27,636 nucleotides of DNA from a virus. The notes under the pieces were generated by a model. That model was not told the DNA's origin and made no database searches. It worked only from the letters and a program-made list of their open reading frames with translations. Location: positions 1 to 27,636 of the IMG/VR virus record IMGVR_UViG_3300032053_000414; one strand, written 5' to 3'. Positions 8,517 to 15,326 of this stretch are shown piece by piece. Every line of letters starts with the position of its first letter. Within the stretch, counting starts at the first letter, position 1. A program made the position numbers and the translations under genes.

Positions 8517-9149
8517 ATGGATAATCTTAATGAAGAAAAACAAGAATTAGAATTTAATTCTCTTAATGAAAGTGTTCAAATAGGCGATGCAGTAAAATTA
8601 GACGGTCAAAAAGGTTTTGTTATTGGAGAAATTGGCGGAAAAGTTATAGTTCAAATTCAAGGAAACACTAAATTAGTAGATCCTTCAAAAGTTAAAGAAA
8701 ATAAAAAACCAGATCTTCAAGTTGAACCTCATATGAAGTTTGATGATGAAACACAAAAACTTCTATTTGAACAATATGTAAGATGCGGTATTTTTATGGG
8801 CAACGTTCCTATTAAATTAAACGATTGCTTTGTTAAATATAGTTCTTGGGAAAAAGCAACTCCAGAAAAACAAATAAAAGTTCTTATGGAAGGCAACACT
8901 ACATTTGTTACGAAATCTCAAATTAGAATATTTGAAGATATAAATGATTTTGCGAATGAAGATAATTATATCCCAGGAGTTATCATAGATGAAACAAATG
9001 AAGATGCTCTTGAAAATATTTTAATTAACGCTATAGATTTTTCAAATGCTATAGGAGATGCAGACGCAGTTAAAATTATTCGTAAAACTGTCAATGGCCA
9101 AGAAATGCAAACAATGCCCAGAGCTTCTTTAAGAACTCTTTCTGTATAA
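8517..9149 (+). CDS. KOW/SH3-like small structural protein, function unknown
   Basis: The 210-residue product has a short N-terminal segment containing two L-N-E tripeptides (4-6 and 16-18). A beta barrel-like stretch follows at about 22-60 (VQIGDAVKLDGQKGFVIGEI, then VIVQIQG) that resembles KOW or SH3-like folds. The remainder is mixed alpha/beta, with a second similar stretch around NVPIKLNDCFVKYSSW. It ends TMPRASLRTLSV. The gene follows the acidic-tail protein closely, so co-expression and a virion role are likely. The L-N-E sites would fit prohead protease cleavage, but this is speculative. No named family is recognised. Confidence 0.72.
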   Translation: MDNLNEEKQELEFNSLNESVQIGDAVKLDGQKGFVIGEIGGKVIVQIQGNTKLVDPSKVKENKKPDLQVEPHMKFDDETQKLLFEQYVRCGIFMGNVPIKLNDCFVKYSSWEKATPEKQIKVLMEGNTTFVTKSQIRIFEDINDFANEDNYIPGVIIDETNEDALENILINAIDFSNAIGDADAVKIIRKTVNGQEMQTMPRASLRTLSV

Positions 9150-9167
9150 TTTTAGTTGTATAGTATT

Positions 9168-9641
9168 ATGATAAAAACTTTTTTAGAATTTTTTAAAGTA
9201 TATTGGGGGTATTTCATGGTATTTGTAACTGCAGTTACATTTATTTGGACGTTAGGAGTAAAATCAGAAAGAAAAGATAACGAAAAAATATCTATTAAAA
9301 AAGATGTACAAGAAATAAAAAGTACACAAAGCATACAAACTTTGAAAATAGATTCTTTGTTTAATATTGTCAATTCAATTAAAACTAGCCAAAAGGATAT
9401 ATTAATAAATCAACGTGATGTAATAAAAAATCAAAATGCAATGCGCGATTCATATGTTATGTTTCTTACTAATCAGAAAGGCTTAACATTACATGATTTT
9501 ATACAATATATGAATGGTTTACAATTTCAAGTAGTATCTCCTGAAGATAATTTAAAAGTTACACCTAATATAGATACCATAAATAATGTTAAAAAATCAA
9601 ATTATAACATAAAGGTAGTGCCAATATCTCCTAAAAAATAA
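9168..9641 (+). CDS. Membrane-anchored coiled-coil protein, spanin- or holin-like
   Basis: I take the ATG at 9168 rather than the in-frame TTG at 9156, giving 157 residues. One transmembrane segment (about 8-29, YWGYFMVFVTAVTFIWTL) follows a short N-terminus. A long polar region, probably helical coiled coil, comes next, rich in Lys, Gln and Ile (about 35-100, for example SIQTLKIDSLFNIVNSI). This one-helix anchor plus extended coiled coil resembles inner-membrane spanins, but no partner outer-membrane lipoprotein is identifiable next to it. A terminator follows at 9666, so it ends a transcription unit. Function is uncertain. Confidence 0.65.
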   Translation: MIKTFLEFFKVYWGYFMVFVTAVTFIWTLGVKSERKDNEKISIKKDVQEIKSTQSIQTLKIDSLFNIVNSIKTSQKDILINQRDVIKNQNAMRDSYVMFLTNQKGLTLHDFIQYMNGLQFQVVSPEDNLKVTPNIDTINNVKKSNYNIKVVPISPKK

Positions 9642-9665
9642 AAATTAAAATGATTTAAATGTAAC

Positions 9666-9690
9666 ACAGTAAAACTTTACTGTTTTTTTT
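9666..9690 (+). terminator. Rho-independent terminator
   Basis: ACAGTAAA (9666-9673) can pair with TTTACTGT (9676-9683), closing on a tight loop with probable fraying of the last pairs. Eight T residues follow, counting from 9683. It separates the 9168 gene from the gp55 gene. Confidence 0.75.
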
Positions 9691-9726
9691 ACATATAAAA
9701 TTAAAAATTAATTAAGATTTAATACT

Positions 9727-10074
9727 ATGGCGATACATGTAAAAAACGCGGACCTAAGAAATCAAATAATAAAATCTAAAGAAAACAATGAATTAACAAA
9801 AGAAGCTTTAGATATGTTTATTTTAATGGCAAAGAAATTTTCTACAAAATTAAATTATATTTACACCGAAGATAGAGAAGATTGTATTTCTTTTGCTGTT
9901 ATGGATTGTTTTCAATACTGGAGAGGATATGATCCAGAAAAATCTCAAAATGCATTTGCATATTTTACTCAAATAATTAAAAATGGATTTGCAAAAGGTT
10001 GGAGAAAATTATATGGAAATATGCCAAAAAGTAAAAAAATATCTACATCAAGCAATAAAATTTATAATATATAA
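9727..10074 (+). CDS. 55: gp55-like late-transcription sigma factor
   Basis: The 115-residue protein matches the core of T4-family gp55, the sigma factor that directs host RNA polymerase to TATAAATA late promoters. Visible features are MFILMAKKFSTKLNYI, then YTEDREDCISFAVMDCFQYW and the conserved-looking stretch YDPEKSQNAFAYFTQI, close to the region in T4 and cyanophage gp55 that reads DxxKxxNPxAYxTQ. It then continues IKNGFAKGWRKLYG. It is shorter than T4 gp55 (about 185 residues) and lacks most of the C-terminal tail that carries the clamp-binding end. The gene lies directly before gp4, in a head/neck region. Candidate late boxes across the window support the assignment. Confidence 0.75.
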   Translation: MAIHVKNADLRNQIIKSKENNELTKEALDMFILMAKKFSTKLNYIYTEDREDCISFAVMDCFQYWRGYDPEKSQNAFAYFTQIIKNGFAKGWRKLYGNMPKSKKISTSSNKIYNI

Positions 10075-10080
10075 ATAAAA

Positions 10081-10668
10081 ATGCAAGCTGACGCGTATAA
10101 AAAATGGCACGCTCCCAGCAGAAATCCTAATTCTGTAGTAAAACAAGGGTATTACATAATTCAAAATAAAGAAAAATATATAGGAAATTCAGATCTCGTA
10201 GTTTATAGAAGTTCTTGGGAACATTCTTTTTGTCGTTGGTGTGATTTTTCTGCATCTATTGTTAGGTGGAGTTCAGAACCAATTAAAGTTCCTTATTATG
10301 ATCGTGTATCTAAACTTGAAGAATGTAAAAAATATGGATTAGATCCTAACGATCCAAAAAATTGGGTAATAAGAAATTATCATACAGATTTTTATATAGA
10401 ACTTAAAAAAGATGAAAATCTTATTGAAAAATGGTTTGTTGAAATAAAACCGTCAGCTAAATTAAAAAAACCTGTACCGCCAAATCCAGAAGCATTATTA
10501 AAAGAACATAAAAGATTTAATTTAAACGCAAAAGAATACTTAATAAACGAGGCAAAATTTGCAGCCATGAAAGCCTATGCAGAAAAAAACGGCTGTAAAT
10601 TTTACGTATTTACTGAACAAACACTTCAACAACTAATAGGAAAATTTTGGGCAGGAAATAATCAATAA
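10081..10668 (+). CDS. 4: gp4-like head-completion nuclease
   Basis: The 195-residue product matches T4 gp4 (head completion, also called gp50/gp4 family), required to finish DNA-filled heads before tail joining. Shared features are YRSSWE at 42-47 (T4 has YRSNWE), a W-S-S-E-P turn at about 63-67, YYDRV, then a PD-(D/E)XK-type active site with D103 in HTDFYIEL and E121-I-K123 in WFVEIKPS (T4 IEIKPK). The C-terminal KFYVFTEQTL matches the T4 KFRILTEDGL. The protein is longer than T4 gp4 (about 150 residues), mainly by an insertion around residues 78-98. A TATAAATA sequence lies only 3 nt upstream, too close to serve this start unless the transcript is leaderless. Confidence 0.88.
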   Translation: MQADAYKKWHAPSRNPNSVVKQGYYIIQNKEKYIGNSDLVVYRSSWEHSFCRWCDFSASIVRWSSEPIKVPYYDRVSKLEECKKYGLDPNDPKNWVIRNYHTDFYIELKKDENLIEKWFVEIKPSAKLKKPVPPNPEALLKEHKRFNLNAKEYLINEAKFAAMKAYAEKNGCKFYVFTEQTLQQLIGKFWAGNNQ

Positions 10669-10670
10669 TT

Positions 10671-11375
10671 ATGGAATCTCCAAAAAATACATATGAACAA
10701 TTTAAAAAAATTGATAAGATAAAAGATCTTGCATATACTCGATTATTTGAAAATTATCTTAAATTAGATTTAAAGGAAAGTAAAAAATTGATAGATATTG
10801 ATTCAACAGATCAAGAATCTAAATTAAAAAAACTTAAAGATGGTATACCTACTCAAGGAATGGTATACACATTTATTCATTTAAATGAGACAAATCTTTC
10901 GGTATTACAAAATCTAAAAACAGGAAAACAAATACAATATCACGATTTTACACCTATATTATTTTGTACCAATTATCTTTATGATAAAAAATTAATATGT
11001 GGTATTAATTTAAATATGTTGCCGTCATTAGAAAGATTAAAGTTTTTTCAAGCATATTATGAAATGTATAAAATTTTTTTAGATAATGTAGAAGAACTTA
11101 CTGAATATAATCATATTGCAATAAATTTTAAATATGTAATTGCAACTTTATCTAAAAAAAATCCTGCTATATTTGAATATTTTAATAAAAGTCAACAAGC
11201 ATTATTTACATACGCATATAGATCATATAATATTGAGAATATTCGTAAGCTTAGAATGATTGAATATCAAGAATGGCCATACATTCCATTCTTTTCTCCA
11301 AAAGAATCGTTTAAAAAAATAGGGTTACAATTAATGTATAACACATATTGGGATAATAAAAATAAAACTCTTTAA
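10671..11375 (+). CDS. Uncharacterised T4-like phage protein following gp4
   Basis: The 234-residue product begins 2 bp after gp4 and is surely co-transcribed. The centre carries GMVYTFIHLNE, FTPILFCTNYLYD and CGINLNMLPSLERLKFFQAYYE. These recall uncharacterised proteins of T4-like marine phages with GMMYxFxY, YYDxFPLV and GxNLHYLPPxxR blocks. That resemblance is from memory and the function of those proteins is not known to me. It ends EYQEWPYIPFFSPKESFKKIG. T4 has gp53 after gp4, but I see no gp53 features, so I do not name it gp53. A structural or DNA-end-associated role is possible. Confidence 0.72.
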   Translation: MESPKNTYEQFKKIDKIKDLAYTRLFENYLKLDLKESKKLIDIDSTDQESKLKKLKDGIPTQGMVYTFIHLNETNLSVLQNLKTGKQIQYHDFTPILFCTNYLYDKKLICGINLNMLPSLERLKFFQAYYEMYKIFLDNVEELTEYNHIAINFKYVIATLSKKNPAIFEYFNKSQQALFTYAYRSYNIENIRKLRMIEYQEWPYIPFFSPKESFKKIGLQLMYNTYWDNKNKTL

Positions 11376-11423
11376 TGGCAAGATTTACATTTAGTTCATG
11401 AATATATAATAAAATATATCTTT

Positions 11424-12133
11424 ATGGAAAAAAAATATAACATAATTTATATAACCACTAATTTAATTACCAATAAACAATACGTAGGAAGTCACTCAAC
11501 CAATAATATTAATGATAAATATTTGGGCAGTGGTAGATACTTATTAAAGGTTATTAAAAAATATAAAATAGAAAATTTTAAAAAAGAAATATTAAAAGAA
11601 TGCAGCAATATATTACAAGCTAGGGAATTTGAAGAATATTATATAGAACTATACAATACTTTATATCCTATGGATATAACATAAGTCCTAAGGGAGGAAT
11701 TGGTTTTAATAATGCAACTTTAGCAGAAAGTACAAAACATAAAATAGGTAGAGCAAATAAAGGAAAAATTCGTACACCCGAAATGAGAAAAAATATGAGT
11801 AACAATCGTAAAGGTAAACGAGTCGGCGAAAAACACCCAATGTTTGGTAAACATCATAAACAAGAATCAATAGATAATATTAGCAAACATCGTAAAGGAA
11901 AACATACAGGAAAGGATCATCATTATTTCGGCAAACATAGAAATGAAATAACGCGACAAAAAATTACAAAAGCATTAACAGGAAGATCTCTTTCTGAAAA
12001 ACATAAAGATAATTTAAAAGAAGCATCCTTAAATATTAAAAAAATAACATGTAATCATTGCAAAAAAGAATTTACTCCATGGGGGTTAAAGAATCATCAA
12101 AATGCTATTCAAAGAAAACAAAATAATAAATAA
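11424..12133 (+). pseudogene. GIY-YIG homing endonuclease broken by a one-base frameshift
   Basis: The first part (11424-11684, 86 residues) is a GIY-YIG domain: NIIYITTN, YVGSHS, KYLGSGRYLLKVIKKY, and an active-site-like E in REFEEYYIELYN. The frame stops after YPMDIT. In the neighbouring frame the sequence continues at once as GYNISPKGGIGFNN, then NUMOD3-like repeats and a final Cys/His motif (CNHCKKEF, then H) through 12133. The junction CCTATGGATAT reads as CCTAATGGATAT with one A restored, which would give YPNGYNIS. A single-base deletion near 11668-11670 thus explains the break. It is either a decayed mobile gene or a sequencing error. Unlike the other three homing endonucleases, it lies on the + strand, between the 10671 gene and the portal. 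Confidence 0.85.
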
Positions 12134-12149
12134 TAGATATAATATATAA

Positions 12150-12157
12150 AATAAATA
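12150..12157 (+). promoter_or_regulatory. Candidate late promoter box (AATAAATA)
   Basis: AATAAATATTTAAAT precedes the portal gene, with the box ending 7 nt before the ATG at 12165. This spacing would leave almost no leader. The 3' flank differs from the NATAAATAAAA form. Confidence 0.25.
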
Positions 12158-12164
12158 TTTAAAT

Positions 12165-13973
12165 ATGAGTGGTTTCACACTACATAATCTCGACAAAGGT
12201 TCTAGATCTTTTTTAGATAATATTCAACGAAATATAAGATACTGGAGCGTTCTTGGAATGCGATGGGATGAAAAGGTAATTAAACAATCTAAAGCAATCG
12301 GTATTGCAGAAATGCAAGAAGATTCAATGTATAGTTTATACGGACAACATCAATTGTATTCAGGAGCAGATATTAATCAAAAAGAATTTATTGCATTTTT
12401 TGATAAAGAATATCCTACAAGAAGAGATTTTCTTCGTAGATTTGCAATGAATGGAGAAATTGAACATGTTATAGAAATTATTGCAGATGAAACAATTATT
12501 CAAGATGATGCAAATTTCTTTGCATATCCTAATACTAAAAAATTAAAATCTGTTCTTAAAGCCGATAGAGCTAAAGAAATTGTAGATGATCTTAATGAAT
12601 CATTTAAAAAAGTATATTATGCGTTTGGTTTTAACACAGGACATGATGGCTGGCATTATGCAAAAAAATTCTTAATTGATGGATTTCTTGCTTTTGAAAT
12701 TATTTATGATGGTGAAGAAACAGAAGATGCAAAAAATGTATTAGGATTTAAAGAACTTGATCCAGTTACTCTTGAACCTGAAATGAGAAAAGATGATGAC
12801 GGTAATGAATTTAGAGTATGGACTCAATTTAGAGGCGATTCAGAAAAGCAAAGAGAATTAGTTGACGGCAATGTAATTTATATTTCTTGGGCCAGAGGAC
12901 AATTCATATCACGTTTATCATATGTTGAAAGACTTGTAAGAGCATTTAATATGCTTCGTACTTTGGAAAATTCACGTATAATATGGAACGTAATAAATTC
13001 ACAATTTCGTATGAAAGTAGTAGTTCCAATTGGAACTCAGTCAGAAGTTAAAGCAAGAACACGTTTATCTGAATTACGTGCTATGTATAAAGAAGATGTT
13101 ACTATTGATTATCATAGTGGCGAAATAACTATGAACGGAACGCCTAATTTTTCATTTGCTAAACAATATATAATTCCTTCTAAAGAAGGCGGTGGACAAG
13201 TTGAAATAGATTCAATTCAACCAGCCGGTTATGATTTATCTGGAACTATGGCTCTTGATTATTTTTGGAAACGATTTATAATTGAAACTAAAGTTCCTAA
13301 AGATAGATTTTCATCAACAGGTGATGAAGGTGGTGGAAGTAATTCTAACTGGAGTACGGGAGGAGAAAGTATTGCTAGAGAAGAAATACGATTCGGATAT
13401 TTTATTAATCGTATTCGTTCTATTCTTCAAGAAATGTTATTAAAACCTACATGGATTCAATTTTGTTTAAAACATCCTGAATTTGCAAAAGATAAAGCAT
13501 TAAAAGGTGCAGTGGGCCTTGAATATGTTGAAGAAAATTTATTTACAGAAACCAAAAAACGAGATATTGCAAGGCAGGGAGCAGGTATAGTTGGTGAACT
13601 TATGAATATAAAACAGCCAGAAGTAAATGGAGAAGGAGAAATATCCTATGATGGTATGTATTTTGATCCTAAGTTTTTAGTTGAAAAATATATGAATTAT
13701 ACAGAAGAAGATCTTAAACTTAATGAAAAATACAAAAAAGAAAGAAAAGAACAACTTACACGTATTTCACAAAATGTTAAACGTATAAATGCAGCAAAAG
13801 GTGAAGAAACTGGAGGTGCAGCCGGTGGTGCTGGTGATATGGCTGGTGGCATGGGCGGTGGAATGGATTTAGGCGGTGGAATGGATCTTGGTGGTGGAGG
13901 CACAACAGAACCTGGAGCCGGTGGTGAAGCCGGAGGAGCTGAAGCTGGCGGAGCAACTAATTTAGGAATATAA
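12165..13973 (+). CDS. 20: gp20-like portal vertex protein
   Basis: The 602-residue protein has the pattern of T4-type gp20 portal proteins, the 12-subunit ring at one head vertex through which DNA is packaged and the tail attached. Supporting stretches are EYPTRRDFLRRFAMNGEIE and IADETIIQDD near the N-terminus and ARGQFISRLSYVERLVRAFN in the middle. The WNVINSQFRMKVVVPIG and YFWKRFIIETKVPKDRFSS segments match the stem/clip regions I recall for the family. T4 gp20 is about 524 residues; the extra here is largely a C-terminal Gly/Ala-rich tail (about 545-602) with GGGMDLGG repeats, probably disordered. The gene follows the broken endonuclease, whose likely target was a site near this essential gene. 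Confidence 0.87.
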   Translation: MSGFTLHNLDKGSRSFLDNIQRNIRYWSVLGMRWDEKVIKQSKAIGIAEMQEDSMYSLYGQHQLYSGADINQKEFIAFFDKEYPTRRDFLRRFAMNGEIEHVIEIIADETIIQDDANFFAYPNTKKLKSVLKADRAKEIVDDLNESFKKVYYAFGFNTGHDGWHYAKKFLIDGFLAFEIIYDGEETEDAKNVLGFKELDPVTLEPEMRKDDDGNEFRVWTQFRGDSEKQRELVDGNVIYISWARGQFISRLSYVERLVRAFNMLRTLENSRIIWNVINSQFRMKVVVPIGTQSEVKARTRLSELRAMYKEDVTIDYHSGEITMNGTPNFSFAKQYIIPSKEGGGQVEIDSIQPAGYDLSGTMALDYFWKRFIIETKVPKDRFSSTGDEGGGSNSNWSTGGESIAREEIRFGYFINRIRSILQEMLLKPTWIQFCLKHPEFAKDKALKGAVGLEYVEENLFTETKKRDIARQGAGIVGELMNIKQPEVNGEGEISYDGMYFDPKFLVEKYMNYTEEDLKLNEKYKKERKEQLTRISQNVKRINAAKGEETGGAAGGAGDMAGGMGGGMDLGGGMDLGGGGTTEPGAGGEAGGAEAGGATNLGI

Positions 13974-13975
13974 GC

Positions 13976-13983
13976 TATAAATA
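13976..13983 (+). promoter_or_regulatory. Candidate late promoter box (TATAAATA)
   Basis: A perfect TATAAATA lies just after the portal stop, ending 7 nt before the ATG of a 31-codon gene at 13991. It may serve that gene with a very short leader, or the 14097 gene. Confidence 0.4.
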
Positions 13984-13990
13984 AATAAAT

Positions 13991-14086
13991 ATGAAATCAC
14001 TTTTAATAATTGTAGCAATTTTAATAATACTTGGGGTTTTAATTATATGGGATATAATAGAAGATAAACACAAAAAAATAAAATAA
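13991..14086 (+). CDS. Tiny single-pass membrane protein
   Basis: A 31-codon frame encodes a short basic start (MKS), a hydrophobic helix of about 20 residues (LLIIVAILIILGVLIIW) and a charged end (DIIEDKHKKIK). It fills the space between the portal and the 14097 gene, follows a TATAAATA box, and its composition differs from random AT-rich sequence by the clean helix-then-charge layout. Small membrane proteins of this kind in phages include lysis regulators and accessory holin-like proteins, but nothing assigns a role here. Confidence 0.55.
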   Translation: MKSLLIIVAILIILGVLIIWDIIEDKHKKIK

Positions 14087-14096
14087 ATTTATAATT

Positions 14097-14315
14097 ATGT
14101 GGGAAAAAATTAAACTTTGGTTAGAAAAAGCAGGAAAAGCTGTAAGACAATTTTTACGTTATGCATATGCATCTCAGATTAGTTACCTTACATTATCTGT
14201 ATTATTCTATTTTTTAACAAGTAAATTTTTTGGTATAATTTTATTTGCATGGGGAGTTATTCTTCTTGTTGCAGAAATTAGACAACAAAAAGCTGAAAAA
14301 ATTATAACACCTTAA
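14097..14315 (+). CDS. Small membrane protein of unknown function
   Basis: The 72-residue product has an amphipathic basic N-terminus (MWEKIKLWLEKAGKAVRQFLRYAY) and then a hydrophobic stretch at about 28-60. That stretch could form one long or two short membrane helices (SYLTLSVLFYFLTS and FFGIILFAWGVILLV). It closes with a polar tail. It lies 10 bp after the tiny membrane gene and before the tmRNA. A holin-like role is possible on size and layout but unproven. Confidence 0.68.
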   Translation: MWEKIKLWLEKAGKAVRQFLRYAYASQISYLTLSVLFYFLTSKFFGIILFAWGVILLVAEIRQQKAEKIITP

Positions 14316-14338
14316 ATTTAACAAAAAATAACAAAAAC

Positions 14339-14368
14339 TATAATATAATTACATAAAATTATATTATA
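14339..14368. repeat. 12-bp perfect AT inverted repeat upstream of the tmRNA
   Basis: TATAATATAATT (14339-14350) and AATTATATTATA (14357-14368) are perfect inverted repeats around ACATAA. No T run follows. It may be a promoter-region operator, a weak hairpin, or an accident of pure A/T composition. It sits in the only spacer of more than 300 bases without a protein gene (14316-14712), which otherwise holds the tmRNA. Confidence 0.4.
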
Positions 14369-14457
14369 TTAGTTCTTTAAGATATTGAGAGTGCCAGCGA
14401 TGGCTAATTATAGAGTAAGTATGCAAGACGAGGATTCGAATTCCTCCACCTCCACAA

Positions 14458-14537
14458 ATCTGTTCAGAGGATGGTAAGGCTTAGTACCTTGAACTAAGCA
14501 TCTGAGGTTTGTAAGATAACGTAACATTACCTATTTT
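14458..14537 (+). other. Intervening segment of the permuted tmRNA precursor
   Basis: About 80 nt separate the acceptor 3' end from the coding-piece 5' end. The segment contains a 7-bp hairpin, GCTTAGT (14479-14485) with ACTAAGC (14493-14499). It should be removed by tRNA-type 5' and 3' processing to give two mature RNA pieces held together by the acceptor stem and P2. It has no anticodon arm or other tRNA feature. Confidence 0.8.
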
Positions 14538-14662
14538 GGGGGTGACTTGGATTTGATTGCATATTAAGGGCAATAGTAATTATCTCAATAACGCAAGTAA
14601 ACGGCGAAAAAGTTACAGAATTGGCAATGGCTGCTTAAGAAGCACTCATTTACAGGAGATTT

Positions 14663-14689
14663 GCCCGTAGCCTAAATACGGGCTTTTTT
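14663..14689 (+). terminator. Terminator after the tmRNA coding piece
   Basis: GCCCGTA (14663-14669) pairs with TACGGGC (14677-14683) and is followed by six T residues. It competes with the possible GGGCAA/TTGCCC long-range helix of the tmRNA. It probably defines the transcript's 3' end. Confidence 0.85.
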
Positions 14690-14712
14690 ATTTAAAATAA
14701 TTAAATACCTAT

Positions 14713-14940
14713 ATGAAATCATTTTTAAATATAATTTTAAATTTTTTTCAAAAAAATGGAATATTTAAAATAATTGTATCATTTTTATTGTTAGCTTTAT
14801 TTGTTAATTTATACAATAGAACCCATAGCAATATATTCAATTATTTAGCAATTATTCCCATTGCATATTTAGTAATAACATTTTTATTATTTTTAGTTAC
14901 AGGCATAATAAATACAATTAAAGATTTTAAGAAAAAATGA
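14713..14940 (+). CDS. Small two-helix membrane protein
   Basis: The 75-residue product has two hydrophobic segments (about 19-34, IIVSFLLLALFVNLY, and about 44-66, LAIIPIAYLVITFLLFLVTG) and a lysine-rich C-terminus. Its stop overlaps the ATG of the next gene (ATGA at 14937-14940), implying translational coupling. It starts soon after the tmRNA terminator, so it may have its own promoter. No family is recognised; two-helix layout is compatible with many phage membrane proteins. Confidence 0.7.
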   Translation: MKSFLNIILNFFQKNGIFKIIVSFLLLALFVNLYNRTHSNIFNYLAIIPIAYLVITFLLFLVTGIINTIKDFKKK

Positions 14941-15308
14941 TATCGATTATTTTAATATTTTTATCTGGTATACTGAATGCTTGCGTGGACATTGTAAAAT
15001 ATCATTGGGATATATGTATTTTTACTACATGGCCAAATCAAAATTGGATTAATCCTTCTTTATCTTGGCCTAATAAATGGAAACCAACTACTAAAATGGG
15101 AAAGTTTATTATGTCCACTGCATTAGTATGGGTTACTGATTTTTGGCATTTTTGTAAATTTTTAATGTTATTTTCTATAATGACTGCAATTGTATTATAT
15201 GTTCCTTTTATTAATTGGTGGGTAGATTTATTAATATTATATTCCATATTTACAATTACATTTGAATTATTTTTTAGTAAACTGCTAGTTAAGCATAAGA
15301 ATATATAA
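14937..15308 (+). CDS. Multi-pass membrane protein of unknown function
   Basis: The 123-residue product has a hydrophobic N-terminus and two to three further membrane segments. It carries a polar, tryptophan-rich central part (TTWPNQNWINPSLSWPNKWKP) and a TDFWHFCKF motif at about 66-75. The Trp- and His-containing pattern resembles uncharacterised small membrane proteins that I recall from Bacteroidota genomes, which would fit the suggested host; this is memory, not a search. It is translationally coupled to the preceding gene by a 4-base overlap. Confidence 0.7.
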   Translation: MISIILIFLSGILNACVDIVKYHWDICIFTTWPNQNWINPSLSWPNKWKPTTKMGKFIMSTALVWVTDFWHFCKFLMLFSIMTAIVLYVPFINWWVDLLILYSIFTITFELFFSKLLVKHKNI

Positions 15309-15311
15309 ATA
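15304..15311 (+). promoter_or_regulatory. Candidate late promoter box (TATAAATA)
   Basis: TATAAATAAAATTAAG overlaps the stop of the 14937 gene. The box ends 15 nt before the ATG of the module-bearing gene at 15327. Confidence 0.42.
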
Positions 15312-15326
15312 AAATTAAGCGCGTCA

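Larger units (their letters stand above)
14385..14690 (+). ncRNA. ssrA: Circularly permuted (two-piece) tmRNA gene
   Basis: Transfer-messenger RNA rescues stalled ribosomes by adding a degradation tag. Here the gene order is permuted. The 3' (acceptor) piece comes first: P2 3' strand AGTATGCAA (14418-14426), T-arm GAGGA-TTCGAAT-TCCTC (14430-14446), acceptor 3' strand CACCTCC (14447-14453) and A14454; CCA is not encoded. The 5' (coding) piece follows: acceptor 5' strand GGGGGTG (14538-14544), pairing over 7 bp with one G-U; conserved D-region-like GGATTTGA (14549-14556); P2 5' strand TTGCATATT (14557-14565), pairing over 9 bp with one G-U. A tag frame ends at TAA 14636-14638 and reads NGEKVTELAMAA. 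The AGTA before AAC matches the AGUC context before the E. coli resume codon. GGGCAA (14568-14573) can pair with TTGCCC (14661-14666). The exact ends are estimates. Confidence 0.92.

Noticed and set aside
9156-9170. TTG at 9156 as the start of the spanin-like gene
   Set aside because: An in-frame ATG four codons downstream gives a normal membrane-protein N-terminus; the TTG overlaps only spacer.
10070-10077. TATAAATA before gp4 as a late promoter
   Set aside because: It overlaps the gp55 stop codon and ends 3 nt before the gp4 ATG, so transcription would start at or inside the gene; probably fortuitous.
10671-11375. Assignment as baseplate wedge gp53 from gene order alone
   Set aside because: The sequence shows none of the T4 gp53 features I recall (for example the YWVLLMCND-like block).
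14430-14457. T-arm-like sequence as part of an ordinary tRNA gene
   Set aside because: No anticodon or D arm is found upstream with a matching 7-bp acceptor strand; the acceptor partner is downstream at 14538-14544, next to a tmRNA tag.
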